64,000 bases of DNA from Lachnospiraceae bacterium (GTDB taxonomy: Bacteria > Bacillota > Clostridia > Lachnospirales > Lachnospiraceae), in the NCBI GenBank assembly GCA_017468395.1, contig JAFUIR010000013.1:1-64000 (forward strand), given 5' to 3'. Of the stretch, positions 28,136 through 36,524 are shown one piece after another. The translations under genes were made by a program, and so were the position numbers. The notes under the pieces are model-generated. The model saw nothing but the letters and a program-made list of their open reading frames with translations. It searched no databases and was not told the DNA's origin. The number at the start of each line of letters is the position of its first letter. Within the stretch, counting starts at the first letter, position 1.

Positions 28136-28162
28136 ACCAAAATCTTTTTATAACATACTATA
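28136..28162 (+). promoter_or_regulatory. Sporulation-type (sigma-K/E-like) promoter of cotJABC
   Basis: CATACTATA (28154-28162) fits the sigma-K -10 pattern CATANNNTA, and CACC (28135-28138) supplies the short -35 AC element 16 bases upstream. The first five bases also match the sigma-E -10. The gene content (cotJ) supports mother-cell expression. Confidence 0.4.
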
Positions 28163-28198
28163 CTATTAAAAAAACAAAGTTTTTATGAAAGGATATTC

Positions 28199-28369
28199 AT
28201 GCAAGATTATAGCTTTGACGAATATTTTGAACGTTTTCCCATAGCCATGGCCTATGTTCCCTGGCAGCATCTTTGCACCCTCTACGAAAACTTGGATGAA
28301 GCCCTGAAATGCGGTACTATCTTCCCCGAACTTTATAAACCTTTTACCGGAAGGAGATGTGTTTCATGA
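28199..28369 (+). CDS. cotJA: Spore coat-associated protein CotJA
   Basis: This small 56-residue gene begins MQDYSFDEYFERFPIAMAYV followed by PWQHLCTLYENLDEAL. This is the CotJA signature (FPIAMAYVPWQ, with a conserved acidic helix). AAAGGA lies 6 bases before the ATG. Its stop overlaps the cotJB ATG (ATGA), so the pair is translationally coupled. CotJ proteins form an inner coat complex in Bacillus (established). Confidence 0.9.
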   Translation: MQDYSFDEYFERFPIAMAYVPWQHLCTLYENLDEALKCGTIFPELYKPFTGRRCVS

Positions 28370-28632
28370 GACAGATGGCGGTAACCGAGCATGCACGTAT
28401 GTTAAAAGATATAAACACCATTAGTTTTACATTGGTGGAATTAACCTTATATCTGGATACACATCCCCATGACAAACAGGCAATGGAATATTTTAACCAC
28501 TATGCCCGCATTGAAAAGCAGATGAAACAGGAATTTTCTTCCAAATATTATCCGCTGAATGCGTCACTTTCTACGGATCAAAAAGAATGGACCTGGGCAA
28601 CCGCACCCATGCCCTGGGAAGGAGGATGTTAA
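28366..28632 (+). CDS. cotJB: Spore coat protein CotJB
   Basis: This 88-residue protein starts MRQMAVTEHARMLKDINTIS at the ATG overlapping the cotJA stop, with GGAAGGAG upstream. LVELTLYLDTHPHDKQAMEY and the C-terminal WTWATAPMPWEGGC are typical of CotJB. It lies 3 bases before cotJC. Confidence 0.92.
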   Translation: MRQMAVTEHARMLKDINTISFTLVELTLYLDTHPHDKQAMEYFNHYARIEKQMKQEFSSKYYPLNASLSTDQKEWTWATAPMPWEGGC

Positions 28633-28635
28633 TTT

Positions 28636-29250
28636 ATGTGGAATTATGAAAAAAGACTGCAATTTCCTGTAAACATTAAAGAACCCAATGCCAAACTGGC
28701 ACAGGTAATTATTTCCCAGTACGGCGGCCCTGACGGCGAAATGGGTGCAAGCATGCGTTATCTCTCCCAGCGCTATGCCACACCTTACCGTGAAGTAGCC
28801 GGACTGCTTACGGACATCGGTACCGAAGAACTGGCGCACCTTGAAATGGTTGCTGCTATCGTTCACCAGTTGACCCGTAACCTTTCCATGGAAGAAATCC
28901 AAGCCGGCGGTTTGGCACCTTACTATACCGACCACACTGTAGGTATCTGGCCTCAGGCAGCCGGCGGTGTTCCCTTCAATGCCAATCAGTTCCAGTCAAA
29001 AGGTGACATTATTACAGACCTTTTTGAAGATATGGCTGCAGAACAAAAAGCCCGTACTACCTATGATAATCTGCTGCGCCTTATCAAAGACCCTGATGTG
29101 TGCGAACCCATCAAATTCCTGCGTCAAAGAGAAATCGTGCACTTCCAGCGTTTCGGAGAAGCGCTTCGTATCACTCAGGAACGTTTAAACAGCAAAAATT
29201 TCTATGCAATTAACCCCGGTTTTGATATGACTGACAACTGCAACAAATAA
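28636..29250 (+). CDS. cotJC: Spore coat manganese catalase-type protein CotJC
   Basis: A 204-residue di-manganese catalase-like coat protein. MWNYEKRLQFPVNIKEPNAK is the usual N-terminus. Metal-ligand helices are seen in DIGTEELAHLEMVAA (E-x2-H) and LRQREIVHFQRFGEAL (E-x2-H). It probably removes peroxide or contributes to coat structure. It is the last gene of cotJABC and a terminator follows. Confidence 0.94.
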   Translation: MWNYEKRLQFPVNIKEPNAKLAQVIISQYGGPDGEMGASMRYLSQRYATPYREVAGLLTDIGTEELAHLEMVAAIVHQLTRNLSMEEIQAGGLAPYYTDHTVGIWPQAAGGVPFNANQFQSKGDIITDLFEDMAAEQKARTTYDNLLRLIKDPDVCEPIKFLRQREIVHFQRFGEALRITQERLNSKNFYAINPGFDMTDNCNK

Positions 29251-29274
29251 TTTATTGCTTTCAAAATAAAAGAA

Positions 29275-29309
29275 GGCGGAGACTTCCCTTAAATGTCTCC
29301 GCCATTTTC
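29275..29309 (+). terminator. Terminator of cotJABC
   Basis: GGCGGAGAC and GTCTCCGCC form a perfect 9-bp stem with an 11-base loop, followed by ATTTTCC. It lies 24 bases after the cotJC stop. Confidence 0.85.
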
Positions 29310-29370
29310 CTGTTCATAGATACACTCTTTTTTTCATAAACTGTGATAACAGTTTCTTTCACGAGGCATT

Positions 29371-29973
29371 ATGCAGGAATTCATTATTTCCCTGATGGAC
29401 CGTTTTGGCTACCTTGGCATTTTATTTCTTATCACTTTGGAAAATCTCTTCCCACCCATCCCATCAGAAGTCATTCTCACTTTGGGCGGCTTCATGACTA
29501 CCTACAGTTCCATGACCGTGTTTGGAGTTGTGATTTTCTCTACCCTTGGCTCGGTTCTGGGCGCTATTATTCTTTACTATGTCGGAAAAATCTTAAATCA
29601 GGAGAGGCTCATAGCCTTATCTTTAGGACCTGTGGGACGCATTCTGCATTTCAGCACCGCCGATATCTGCCGCTCTATTTCCCGCTTTCGTGAAAAAGGA
29701 AACATTTCAGTATTTTACTGCCGCTGTATTCCTATTTTGCGCAGCCTGATTTCCATCCCTGCCGGTATCTGCGAAATGGAGCCCACGCCTTTTCTGCTCT
29801 ACACCACCGCAGGCAGTCTCATTTGGAACACCATCCTTGTAACTCTTGGCAGCATTTTGGGTAATAACTGGGCACAAATCAGTGAACTTTTTGCCCAATA
29901 TTCCACACTTACCCGTATTGCCCTGATTGCATTTTTCGCACTTTTTCTCTTAAAACGTTTCCGAAAAAAATAA
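29371..29973 (+). CDS. DedA-family membrane protein
   Basis: The 200-residue integral membrane protein carries the DedA signature FLITLENLFPPIPSEVILTL, GSVLGAIILYYVGKIL and a conserved Arg/Gly-Pro stretch, CRCIPILRSLISIPAG. DedA proteins are linked to membrane potential, antimicrobial resistance and lipid-carrier flipping (established for some members). It lies between cotJC and ppa with no shared operon structure evident. Confidence 0.9.
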   Translation: MQEFIISLMDRFGYLGILFLITLENLFPPIPSEVILTLGGFMTTYSSMTVFGVVIFSTLGSVLGAIILYYVGKILNQERLIALSLGPVGRILHFSTADICRSISRFREKGNISVFYCRCIPILRSLISIPAGICEMEPTPFLLYTTAGSLIWNTILVTLGSILGNNWAQISELFAQYSTLTRIALIAFFALFLLKRFRKK

Positions 29974-29981
29974 AAACCATA

Positions 29982-30009
29982 TTTACTTTTGTTCTATAAA
30001 TGCTATAAT
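29982..30009 (+). promoter_or_regulatory. Probable promoter of ppa
   Basis: TTTACT (29982-29987) and TATAAT (30004-30009), spacer 16, just ahead of the ACAGGAGG ribosome site of ppa. Confidence 0.55.
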
Positions 30010-30031
30010 GAACGAAAACAGGAGGCATTTT

Positions 30032-30583
30032 ATGAATGAGATAAACGGAAATATTTGGCACAATATTAATGTAAAACGGGTAACCCCCACAGATTTTATC
30101 TGCGTTATTGAAATTCCCAAGGGAAGCAAAAATAAATATGAGTTGGACAAGGAGACCGGTTATATTATGCTTGACCGTATTCTCTACACTTCCACCCACT
30201 ATCCCGCCAATTACGGTTTTATTCCCCGTACCTACGGCGATGACGGCGACCCTCTGGATGTTCTGCTTCTTTGTTCTGAGCCTGTCGCGCCCCTTACGTT
30301 GGTACGGGCTTATCCTATCGGTGTCATTTCCATGCTGGACGGCGGCAAAAGGGACGAAAAAATCATTGCGGTACCTTTTAACGATCCTACATACAACAGT
30401 TATCATGATATTTCCGAACTGCCCACTCATGTCATTGATGAAATGGAGCATTTCTTTACTGTTTATAAAGCCTTGGAAAACAAGACTACCGATGTCAACG
30501 AAAAGGGAAACCGGGAAGAAGCCATCCGCGTTATCGAAAGTTGCTTAGACAATTACATAGACAAATTTATAAGGAGTTGGTAG
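30032..30583 (+). CDS. ppa: Soluble inorganic pyrophosphatase, family I
   Basis: Hydrolyses pyrophosphate to phosphate with Mg. The start at 30032 follows ACAGGAGG and gives MNEINGNIWHNINVKRVTPT. The family I motifs are EIPKGSKNKYE, ANYGFIPRTYGDDGDPLDVL (with the D-x4-D-x4-D type metal ligands) and KRDEKIIAVP. At 183 residues it matches the short bacterial type. The last codons are part of the terminator stem. Confidence 0.94.
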   Translation: MNEINGNIWHNINVKRVTPTDFICVIEIPKGSKNKYELDKETGYIMLDRILYTSTHYPANYGFIPRTYGDDGDPLDVLLLCSEPVAPLTLVRAYPIGVISMLDGGKRDEKIIAVPFNDPTYNSYHDISELPTHVIDEMEHFFTVYKALENKTTDVNEKGNREEAIRVIESCLDNYIDKFIRSW

Positions 30584-30602
30584 AAATACCAACTCCTTTT
30601 TT
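30571..30602 (+). terminator. Terminator overlapping the ppa stop codon
   Basis: AAGGAGTTGGTA and TACCAACTCCTT form a perfect 12-bp stem with a GAAA loop and a following T6. The 5' arm encodes the last residues of Ppa. Confidence 0.9.
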
Positions 30603-30614
30603 ACCTCACATATT

Positions 30615-31487
30615 CTATCGGGACTCTCCCCAAAAGAAAAGTGCCATAGTTCCGGGACCGGAATGGGATCCGATGGTAGGTCCCACACGGTTGATAATGA
30701 AACTTTCAATACCAAATCTTGCTTTTACTTCGTCCCGCACAAACTCTGCTTCTTCCAGTGCATCTCCATGACTGATAAAAATAATTTGATTCTCATCCCT
30801 GAAAGAACCGACTTTCTCTTCCATGTAGTCCACTAACTTCAGCAATGATTTTTTTCTGCCTCTGGTCTTACTAAGTGCCACCAGATGCCCTTCTTCATCC
30901 ACATGCAAAATAGGCTTAATTCCCGCAATGGTTCCGATTAACGCCGTTGCTTTGCTGACACGGCCGCCCCTGTACAAATGATTCAAATCATCCACGGTAA
31001 AAACATGCACAAGATTCTGGACATGGTCAGAAAGCCACTTTGCCACCTCATCCATGGTCTTACCTTCCTCTTTCATACATACGGCTTTGTATACAAACAA
31101 ACCTTCCCCTAAAGAAGCGCACAAAGTATCAATTACAACAATTTTTGCTTCAGGATTTTCTTCCATCAATTCCTGCGCCGCAATACGTGCACTATTACAG
31201 GTGCCGCTAAGCCCCGAAGAAAAGGCCAAATACAAAATTTCATTGTTTTCCTTTAAGCATTCCTCAAAATACGCTTTAAATTCTTCCGGATTAATCTGGG
31301 ATGTGGTAGGCATCTGGCCTGCACGCATCATGGCGTAAAACTCTTTCCAGTCCAATTCCTTACCTGTTCCGCCATAAGTTTCCCCGTTAATGGTATAACA
31401 CAGATTCACGCATCCCACATTATGCTGCTCTAAATATTCTAAAGGCAAATCTGCCGTACTGTCTGTTACAATTTTAAATTGACTCAT
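30615..31487 (-). CDS. DegV-family fatty-acid-binding protein
   Basis: The 290-residue product starts MSQFKIVTDSTADLPLEYLE at 31487, with GGAGG upstream; the TDSTADLP motif defines the family. LAFSSGLSGTCNSARIAAQE and GGRVSKATALIG line the fatty-acid head-group site. DegV/FakB proteins present fatty acids to the kinase FakA; many genomes hold several paralogues of unclear specificity. It converges with ppa on the terminator at 30571-30602. Confidence 0.92.
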   Translation of the reverse strand: MSQFKIVTDSTADLPLEYLEQHNVGCVNLCYTINGETYGGTGKELDWKEFYAMMRAGQMPTTSQINPEEFKAYFEECLKENNEILYLAFSSGLSGTCNSARIAAQELMEENPEAKIVVIDTLCASLGEGLFVYKAVCMKEEGKTMDEVAKWLSDHVQNLVHVFTVDDLNHLYRGGRVSKATALIGTIAGIKPILHVDEEGHLVALSKTRGRKKSLLKLVDYMEEKVGSFRDENQIIFISHGDALEEAEFVRDEVKARFGIESFIINRVGPTIGSHSGPGTMALFFWGESR

Positions 31488-31519
31488 ACCATACCTCCAC
31501 AATTTTGCTCATCAACATA

Positions 31520-31548
31520 ATTATAAATCTATACTATTGGAAATTCAA
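31520..31548 (-). promoter_or_regulatory. Sigma-A promoter of the degV-family gene
   Basis: TTGAAT (31543-31548) and TATAAT (31520-31525), spacer 17, reverse strand; transcription starts about 30 bases before the ATG. Confidence 0.75.
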
Positions 31549-31577
31549 ATACATTCGCAAAATTGGGAGATAAATTA

Positions 31578-33023
31578 TTACTTTTTGGCCCCCTCCATAC
31601 GGGTTCTGAACAAGCGGTGAAACAGTTGCTTTCCGTTAAAAGGAACCAAAGGATATAAATAACTCTCTCCCGCCATAGTCTTATTAAATAAAAGGGAAAG
31701 AACCAATATTCCCACACCTGCCAAATATCCCGGCAATCCCAAAACAGATGTCAGAATCAGTGTAATGATTCGCATAAACTTCAGGGCATAACCCATCTCA
31801 TAATTAGACTGGGTGTAGTTTGCAATGGCCACAAAGGCCATGTAGAGCATAACTTCCGAATTAAACCAACCGCTGTTTACGGAAAATTCACCTAGAACCA
31901 AAGCTGCCATAACACTTAAAGGCGTGCTCAGCATACTTGGGGTATTTACCGCCGCAAGACGCAGTCCGTCTATGGCCAGTTCCAAAATCAAAAACTGCCA
32001 GATTAGCGGAATGTTCTCCTGCTCTTTTAGCACTATAAACTCAAAACCTTCCGGAATCCACTCCCGGTTCATCATAAACAGCAAAAAAGTCGGTGTCAAA
32101 AAGTAAGTGACCAGCATAATTAAAAAGCGGGACAATCTGATATAGGTTCCTGTAATGGGCGGAAAATAATAATCATCCGCTTCCTCCACTGCATCAAAAG
32201 CTGATGTAGGAATAATCAAAGCTGATGGCGAGTTGTCCACCAATACAATAATATTTCCCTCCAAAACATGGGCTGACGCCGTATCAGGACGCTCCGTATA
32301 CTTGAATTTTGGAAAAGGATTATACCACTTGCGCTGATACAGACATTCCGCCAGACTTTCCTGATTCATATTCAAGGCATCCACCCTGATATTTTTAATC
32401 CGCTCTTTTACCATACAAAGGAGTTTGTGATTCACTCTGCCTTCCATATAGCAGACCACGATATCTGTCCTTGAACTGTTTCCGGCGCTCATCATCTCCA
32501 TGCGAAGGTCAGTACTTCGAATTCTGCGTCTTATAAGGGCAGTATTAAAAACAACGGTCTCCACGAATCCATCTTTGGACCCACGCTGGGTCTTTTCCTT
32601 TTCAGGCTCTGACACGCTTCTGGCAGGATAAGTCCTTGAATCAATCAAAATTGCCCTGTCATAACCGTCTATAATCAAAACAAACACGCCGGACATATAG
32701 GCATACAAAATATCGTTCCAACTATCCTTTAAATCCACTTCCACATAAGGAACTCCCTTTTTTGCCATTTCATGCACATTTTCCGGCAGTTCTTCGGGAG
32801 TCATATCCATAAAGTACTGCAACATCTTCTGCATCAATTCATCTTTACAAAAGCCGTCAATAAAATAAATACAGGCTTCTCTTCCGCCCACATGTATCAC
32901 TCTGTAGACCACATCAAAGTTTTTATCCGCCGCCAGACGATTGTTTAAATAGGCCATGGTTTCCTTCAAATTGGAAGTCATTTTTCCGTTATTACTACCG
33001 GTTTGTCCATAATAAATGTCCAT
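31578..33023 (-). CDS. GerA-family spore germination protein (GerXA/SpoVAF-like)
   Basis: The 481-residue protein starts at 33023 (MDIYYGQTGSNNGKMTSNLK). Its soluble N-terminal ~280 residues contain IDSRTYPARSVSEPEKEKTQ and RGSKDGFVETVVFNTALIRR, both typical of the family. The C-terminal half is hydrophobic with about four to five membrane segments (SRFLIMLVTYFLTPTFLLFM and onward). ILVDNSPSALIIPTSAFDAV is another family motif. GerA-type A subunits form germinant receptors with B and C subunits, but none is adjacent. A stand-alone gene resembles spoVAF, whose usual spoVA neighbours are also absent. The ribosome site lies in a hairpin. Confidence 0.85.
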   Translation of the reverse strand: MDIYYGQTGSNNGKMTSNLKETMAYLNNRLAADKNFDVVYRVIHVGGREACIYFIDGFCKDELMQKMLQYFMDMTPEELPENVHEMAKKGVPYVEVDLKDSWNDILYAYMSGVFVLIIDGYDRAILIDSRTYPARSVSEPEKEKTQRGSKDGFVETVVFNTALIRRRIRSTDLRMEMMSAGNSSRTDIVVCYMEGRVNHKLLCMVKERIKNIRVDALNMNQESLAECLYQRKWYNPFPKFKYTERPDTASAHVLEGNIIVLVDNSPSALIIPTSAFDAVEEADDYYFPPITGTYIRLSRFLIMLVTYFLTPTFLLFMMNREWIPEGFEFIVLKEQENIPLIWQFLILELAIDGLRLAAVNTPSMLSTPLSVMAALVLGEFSVNSGWFNSEVMLYMAFVAIANYTQSNYEMGYALKFMRIITLILTSVLGLPGYLAGVGILVLSLLFNKTMAGESYLYPLVPFNGKQLFHRLFRTRMEGAKK

Positions 33024-33028
33024 ATACA

Positions 33029-33092
33029 CAAAAACTCCTTCTCGGATTTTACAAATATTTCTACTTGTAGTTTTCCGTAAAAGGAGTTTTTT
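33029..33092 (-). terminator. Terminator-like hairpin between dut and the GerA-family gene that contains the gerA ribosome site
   Basis: On the reverse strand AAAACTCCTT (33081-33090) pairs with AAGGAGTTTT (33031-33040), extended by TCCG/CGGA, and a T5 run follows. It would end nrdDG-dut transcription. The AAGGAG in the 3' arm is also the ribosome site of the germination gene, so read-through RNA would have that site masked. Confidence 0.65.
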
Positions 33093-33096
33093 ATAC

Positions 33097-33612
33097 TTAT
33101 TTATTTGTGGTGCTGCCAAAACCGCCGTTGCGGATTCCGTCTGCCGCATCATCAACGGTAATGCCGTATTGCAGGAAAATACCCTGCATGAAACCACTGC
33201 CTGCGGAAACTTCCAGCACTTTTCCCTCATTGGAATCGTTGGTAATTTTCGCAAAAATATGTCCTTCATTATCGGAGTAATAATAATCGCTGTCAATAAT
33301 ACCTACCGTGTTATTGAGTTGCAGGCGGAACTTAAATCCCAGTCCGCTTCTGGGGAACAACTGAAGCACCCAGTCTTCTTCCATTTTGACCCGGATTCCC
33401 GTAGGAATCTTTATGGTTGTTCCGGGCGGCAGGGAAAAGGCAAAAGGGGCATAAAAATCATAGCCTGCGCTTCCCTTTGTGGCTCTTTTCGGAAGTTCCA
33501 GGGACTCGTAAATATCTTTGATATCCGCCTCTGTATACTGCGGAAAATCGTCTTTCATTGCCTGCATAAAATTTTCAGGACTTACTTTAAAAAATTGTGC
33601 TACCTTCTGCAT
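33097..33612 (-). CDS. dut: dUTP diphosphatase-like protein
   Basis: The dUTPase fold is seen in KGSAGYDFYAPF (motif 1), LQLFPRSGLGFKFRL (motif 2) and NNTVGIIDSDYYY (motif 3, catalytic Asp). The C-terminal GGFGSTTNK stands for motif 5. About 45 extra N-terminal residues (MQKVAQFFKVSPENFMQAMK) precede the domain. It removes dUTP and supplies dUMP for dTMP synthesis (family knowledge). It lies 21 bases after nrdG, giving a nrdD-nrdG-dut nucleotide operon. Confidence 0.88.
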   Translation of the reverse strand: MQKVAQFFKVSPENFMQAMKDDFPQYTEADIKDIYESLELPKRATKGSAGYDFYAPFAFSLPPGTTIKIPTGIRVKMEEDWVLQLFPRSGLGFKFRLQLNNTVGIIDSDYYYSDNEGHIFAKITNDSNEGKVLEVSAGSGFMQGIFLQYGITVDDAADGIRNGGFGSTTNK

Positions 33613-33633
33613 TTTATTATTCTCCAAACTTAT

Positions 33634-34152
33634 CTATTTCCCATAATCATGTACATGCAACACAGGTATGGACGGGTCTGTATTGGTAGATGCCAGTGTC
33701 TTTTTCACATCTATCACTCTCTGGTTTTTACTGCCTTTCCACAAAAGTTTTGTGTCAAGTTCATCAATATGAAATTCACCATCCACTACCACATCAACAT
33801 ATTGCATCAAGGGATAATGTAAAATCTTTTCCCAACTGTCACCGGTATAAAGCCAAATGGTTTTATCCGGGTATTTTTCTTTTATTTCAGCCATTAAATT
33901 TCTGACATCTAAACGATTGGCAGGATGAAGCGGGTCTCCACCCGAAAAAGTAATTCCGGAAATATATTTTTGGTCAAGTTGTTCAAATATTTCCTGTTTT
34001 GCCTCTTCATCAAAAAGCAGTCCGCCGTCAGGATCCCATGTAACAGGATTCTGACATCCTTTGCAGCAATGAGCACATCCGGCCACCCAAAGCACTACTC
34101 GCAGGCCATCACCATTTAACATATCATCCTTTGTGATATTATGATATCTCAT
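33634..34152 (-). CDS. nrdG: Anaerobic ribonucleotide reductase activating protein
   Basis: A radical SAM enzyme that installs the glycyl radical on NrdD. The cluster motif is VAGCAHCCKGCQNP (C-x3-C-x2-C). GITFSGGDPLHPANRLDVRN carries the SAM-binding GGDP. At 172 residues its length is normal. It starts 2 bases after the nrdD stop. Confidence 0.95.
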   Translation of the reverse strand: MRYHNITKDDMLNGDGLRVVLWVAGCAHCCKGCQNPVTWDPDGGLLFDEEAKQEIFEQLDQKYISGITFSGGDPLHPANRLDVRNLMAEIKEKYPDKTIWLYTGDSWEKILHYPLMQYVDVVVDGEFHIDELDTKLLWKGSKNQRVIDVKKTLASTNTDPSIPVLHVHDYGK

Positions 34153-34154
34153 TA

Positions 34155-36341
34155 CTACATGCTCTTCCTTTCTGCAATTTCTGCCATTTTCGCTTCGTTA
34201 AGTCTTGTATCGCCGTGCACACGGGAATAAGACAGATAACCGTTCATTCTGTCAATTTTGGTCAAATTACGGCTTCCGCATTTGGGACATTCGTCCATTT
34301 CCAGTTCCTGATGTCCGCAATCGTCACAATATGCCAAAGACAAATTGACACCTTCATAAAAGCCCATATCCATGGCTCTGTGAATCAAAGTTTTTACCGC
34401 TTCCAAATTGTAATCTACGGGATATTTTACATACTGGATTTTGCCGCCGTTGGACAAATCCCAGAAACGGTCTTCCAGATTCTGCTTCTGGATAGGTGTA
34501 ATATCCTCAGATACATGGCAGTGGAAAGAATTGGAAACATACTCTCTGTCAGAAACGCCTTCTACAATACCATATTTATTTCTAAACTGTTTTACCTGAA
34601 GTCCGCACAAATTCTCCGCAGGTGTGCCGTAAATGGCATAAAGATTTCCGTCTTCTTCTTTAAATTCTGCCACCTTCTGGTTGATGTGTTCCATAACTTC
34701 CAGCGCAAACTGTCCGTCTTCTACCAGTGATTTTCCGTTATAAAGTTCCTGCAACTCATTTAAGGCAGTAATACCAAAACTTGCTGTTGCAGACTTAAGT
34801 AACGGTTTGATTTTGTCGGTAAGTTTCAAGTTACCGCCAAGGAAACCGCCTTCACAATACGCCAGAGGGTTGGTAGATGCACGCATTTCGCCCAAATATG
34901 CATAAGTACGGATGTGAAGCTGTCTGATCAAATTCAAATAGTAATCCAAAACTTCATAGAAGTCTCTGCTTTCCTGTCTGGATTTTGCCAAAATCATAGG
35001 CAGATGCAGGGAAACTGCACCAATGTTAAAACGGCCAACAAATACAGGCACATCTTTTTCGTCTGCAGGATGCATACCGCCCCTCTCATACCAAGGAGAC
35101 AAAAATGCCCTACAGCCCATAGGGGAAATGATTTTGCCGTACTGCTTGTACATACTTGCCACATAACCTTTTCCTGTCAGGGACAGCCAATCGGGATACA
35201 TGGTCTTTGCAGAACATTTTACGCCTGCTTCAAAAACGTCCTCCAGAGGTTTTCCGGGGCCGTGAAGATTTTCATCATATAAAAATACAATCTTAGGGAA
35301 CAAAACGGGCTTCTTACACTCTTTTTTACCCTGTCCTCTTCTTCTCACATTGAGCATGGAAATAGTAGCCAGTTTCGCAAATTTACCGGTACCAGTTCCT
35401 GCTGTCACAGTGATGAAAGGATAGTCACCACGGCTGCTTGCAACCGTATTAAATTTATATTCCCAGCCTTGGAATCCCTGCTCGAATTCTCTTACTACAT
35501 CTGCATAAGCCTCCGCTTCCGCTGATTCCTTATCCACGCCCATGCGCAAATACTTTTCAATGTATCTGTTGTAAGATTTTTCCGCATAAGGCTCCAAAAT
35601 AAGATCTACGCTGGGCACAGTAAATCCACCGTACTGCTGGCTTGCAGCGCTAAGAACAATATCTCCGATAACGTCAAAGGCAACGTCCAGACTCTTGGGT
35701 TCATTATACCAGATGTTACCCATCTCAAAACCGCCTGTCAGCACATTCTGCACGTCAAAAAGACAGCAGTTCATGGTATCACGGCGGGCAGACATATCAT
35801 GGACATAAATATAGCCGTCACGGCATGCCTGGATTTCCTCAGTAGTCATAAAGAACTTCTGATACAACTCTTTGTTAAGCTGATTGAAAATCAGACTTCT
35901 CTTGGTGGAAACCAATGCAGAGTCGGTGTTTGCATTTTCTTTATCACCAATGTACATAATGGACTGGCTCTTTTTGTAAACGTCATCCAACATGCGCACG
36001 AAATCCTGCTTATAGTTACGGTAATCCCTGTAACTTTTAGCTACAATAGGTTTTACCTGCTCCAAAGCACTCTCTACAATATTATGCATAACAGGAATAG
36101 GAATCTCATCCTGCTCCAGTTCATCTACTTTATCTACAACGTACTGGCAGATATGGCGTTTTTCTTCCTCTGTAAACTTAGTCAGTGCTCTGTATGCACT
36201 CTTTCCAACTGCACTTACAACTTTTTGCACATTAAATTTTTCTTTACTGCCATCTTTCTTGATGACTTTTACCTCCCGCTTTGTGCGGTATTGTGCACCA
36301 TAGTCTATTGCTTCCGCCAAATTTTCCACCTGATTACTCAT
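34155..36341 (-). CDS. nrdD: Anaerobic (class III) ribonucleoside-triphosphate reductase
   Basis: Reduces NTPs to dNTPs without oxygen. The start at 36341 follows GGGAGG and gives MSNQVENLAEAIDYGAQYRT. An N-terminal ATP-cone (VIKKDGSKEKFNVQKVVSAV) is the allosteric domain. The C-terminus has the four-Cys zinc site (CDDCGHQELEMDECPKCGS) and the glycyl-radical loop RMNGYLSYSRVHGD. The length of 728 residues is normal. Its promoter overlaps paired NrdR-like boxes. Confidence 0.96.
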   Translation of the reverse strand: MSNQVENLAEAIDYGAQYRTKREVKVIKKDGSKEKFNVQKVVSAVGKSAYRALTKFTEEEKRHICQYVVDKVDELEQDEIPIPVMHNIVESALEQVKPIVAKSYRDYRNYKQDFVRMLDDVYKKSQSIMYIGDKENANTDSALVSTKRSLIFNQLNKELYQKFFMTTEEIQACRDGYIYVHDMSARRDTMNCCLFDVQNVLTGGFEMGNIWYNEPKSLDVAFDVIGDIVLSAASQQYGGFTVPSVDLILEPYAEKSYNRYIEKYLRMGVDKESAEAEAYADVVREFEQGFQGWEYKFNTVASSRGDYPFITVTAGTGTGKFAKLATISMLNVRRRGQGKKECKKPVLFPKIVFLYDENLHGPGKPLEDVFEAGVKCSAKTMYPDWLSLTGKGYVASMYKQYGKIISPMGCRAFLSPWYERGGMHPADEKDVPVFVGRFNIGAVSLHLPMILAKSRQESRDFYEVLDYYLNLIRQLHIRTYAYLGEMRASTNPLAYCEGGFLGGNLKLTDKIKPLLKSATASFGITALNELQELYNGKSLVEDGQFALEVMEHINQKVAEFKEEDGNLYAIYGTPAENLCGLQVKQFRNKYGIVEGVSDREYVSNSFHCHVSEDITPIQKQNLEDRFWDLSNGGKIQYVKYPVDYNLEAVKTLIHRAMDMGFYEGVNLSLAYCDDCGHQELEMDECPKCGSRNLTKIDRMNGYLSYSRVHGDTRLNEAKMAEIAERKSM

Positions 36342-36375
36342 TATTTTTCCTCCCAAATTTATTACTTGTATATAA

Positions 36376-36391
36376 ACACCAAATATTGTGT
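36376..36391. promoter_or_regulatory. NrdR box, promoter-distal
   Basis: Reverse strand ACACAATATTTGGTGT matches the 16-bp NrdR consensus (ACACWATATATWGTGT) at about 14 positions. It lies in the nrdD leader, exactly 32 bp from the second box, i.e. three helical turns, the usual arrangement. Confidence 0.75.
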
Positions 36392-36407
36392 CGTTTTGCT
36401 TCGTTTC

Positions 36408-36423
36408 GACCAATATATAGTGG
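36408..36423. promoter_or_regulatory. NrdR box, promoter-proximal
   Basis: Reverse strand CCACTATATATTGGTC has the core ACTATATATWG of the NrdR consensus and starts 32 bp from the other box. It begins a few bases after the predicted transcription start, so binding would block the promoter. Confidence 0.7.
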
Positions 36424-36432
36424 ACAATTACC

Positions 36433-36461
36433 AGTATAAGTAATATGAGACAAAAAGTCAA
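36433..36461 (-). promoter_or_regulatory. Sigma-A promoter of nrdD-nrdG-dut
   Basis: TTGACT (36456-36461) and TATACT (36433-36438), spacer 17, reverse strand, directly upstream of the NrdR boxes. Confidence 0.75.
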
Positions 36462-36524
36462 CGAAGATACTGCGGTAATATTTCACAAAAAATTCTATGG
36501 TTTTTCTCAAGAATTGTCAGTTGA

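Noticed and set aside
31578-33296. A longer GerA-family protein starting at 33296
   Set aside because: The extra 91 codons overlap dut and the hairpin; the start at 33023 has a ribosome site and matches family length.
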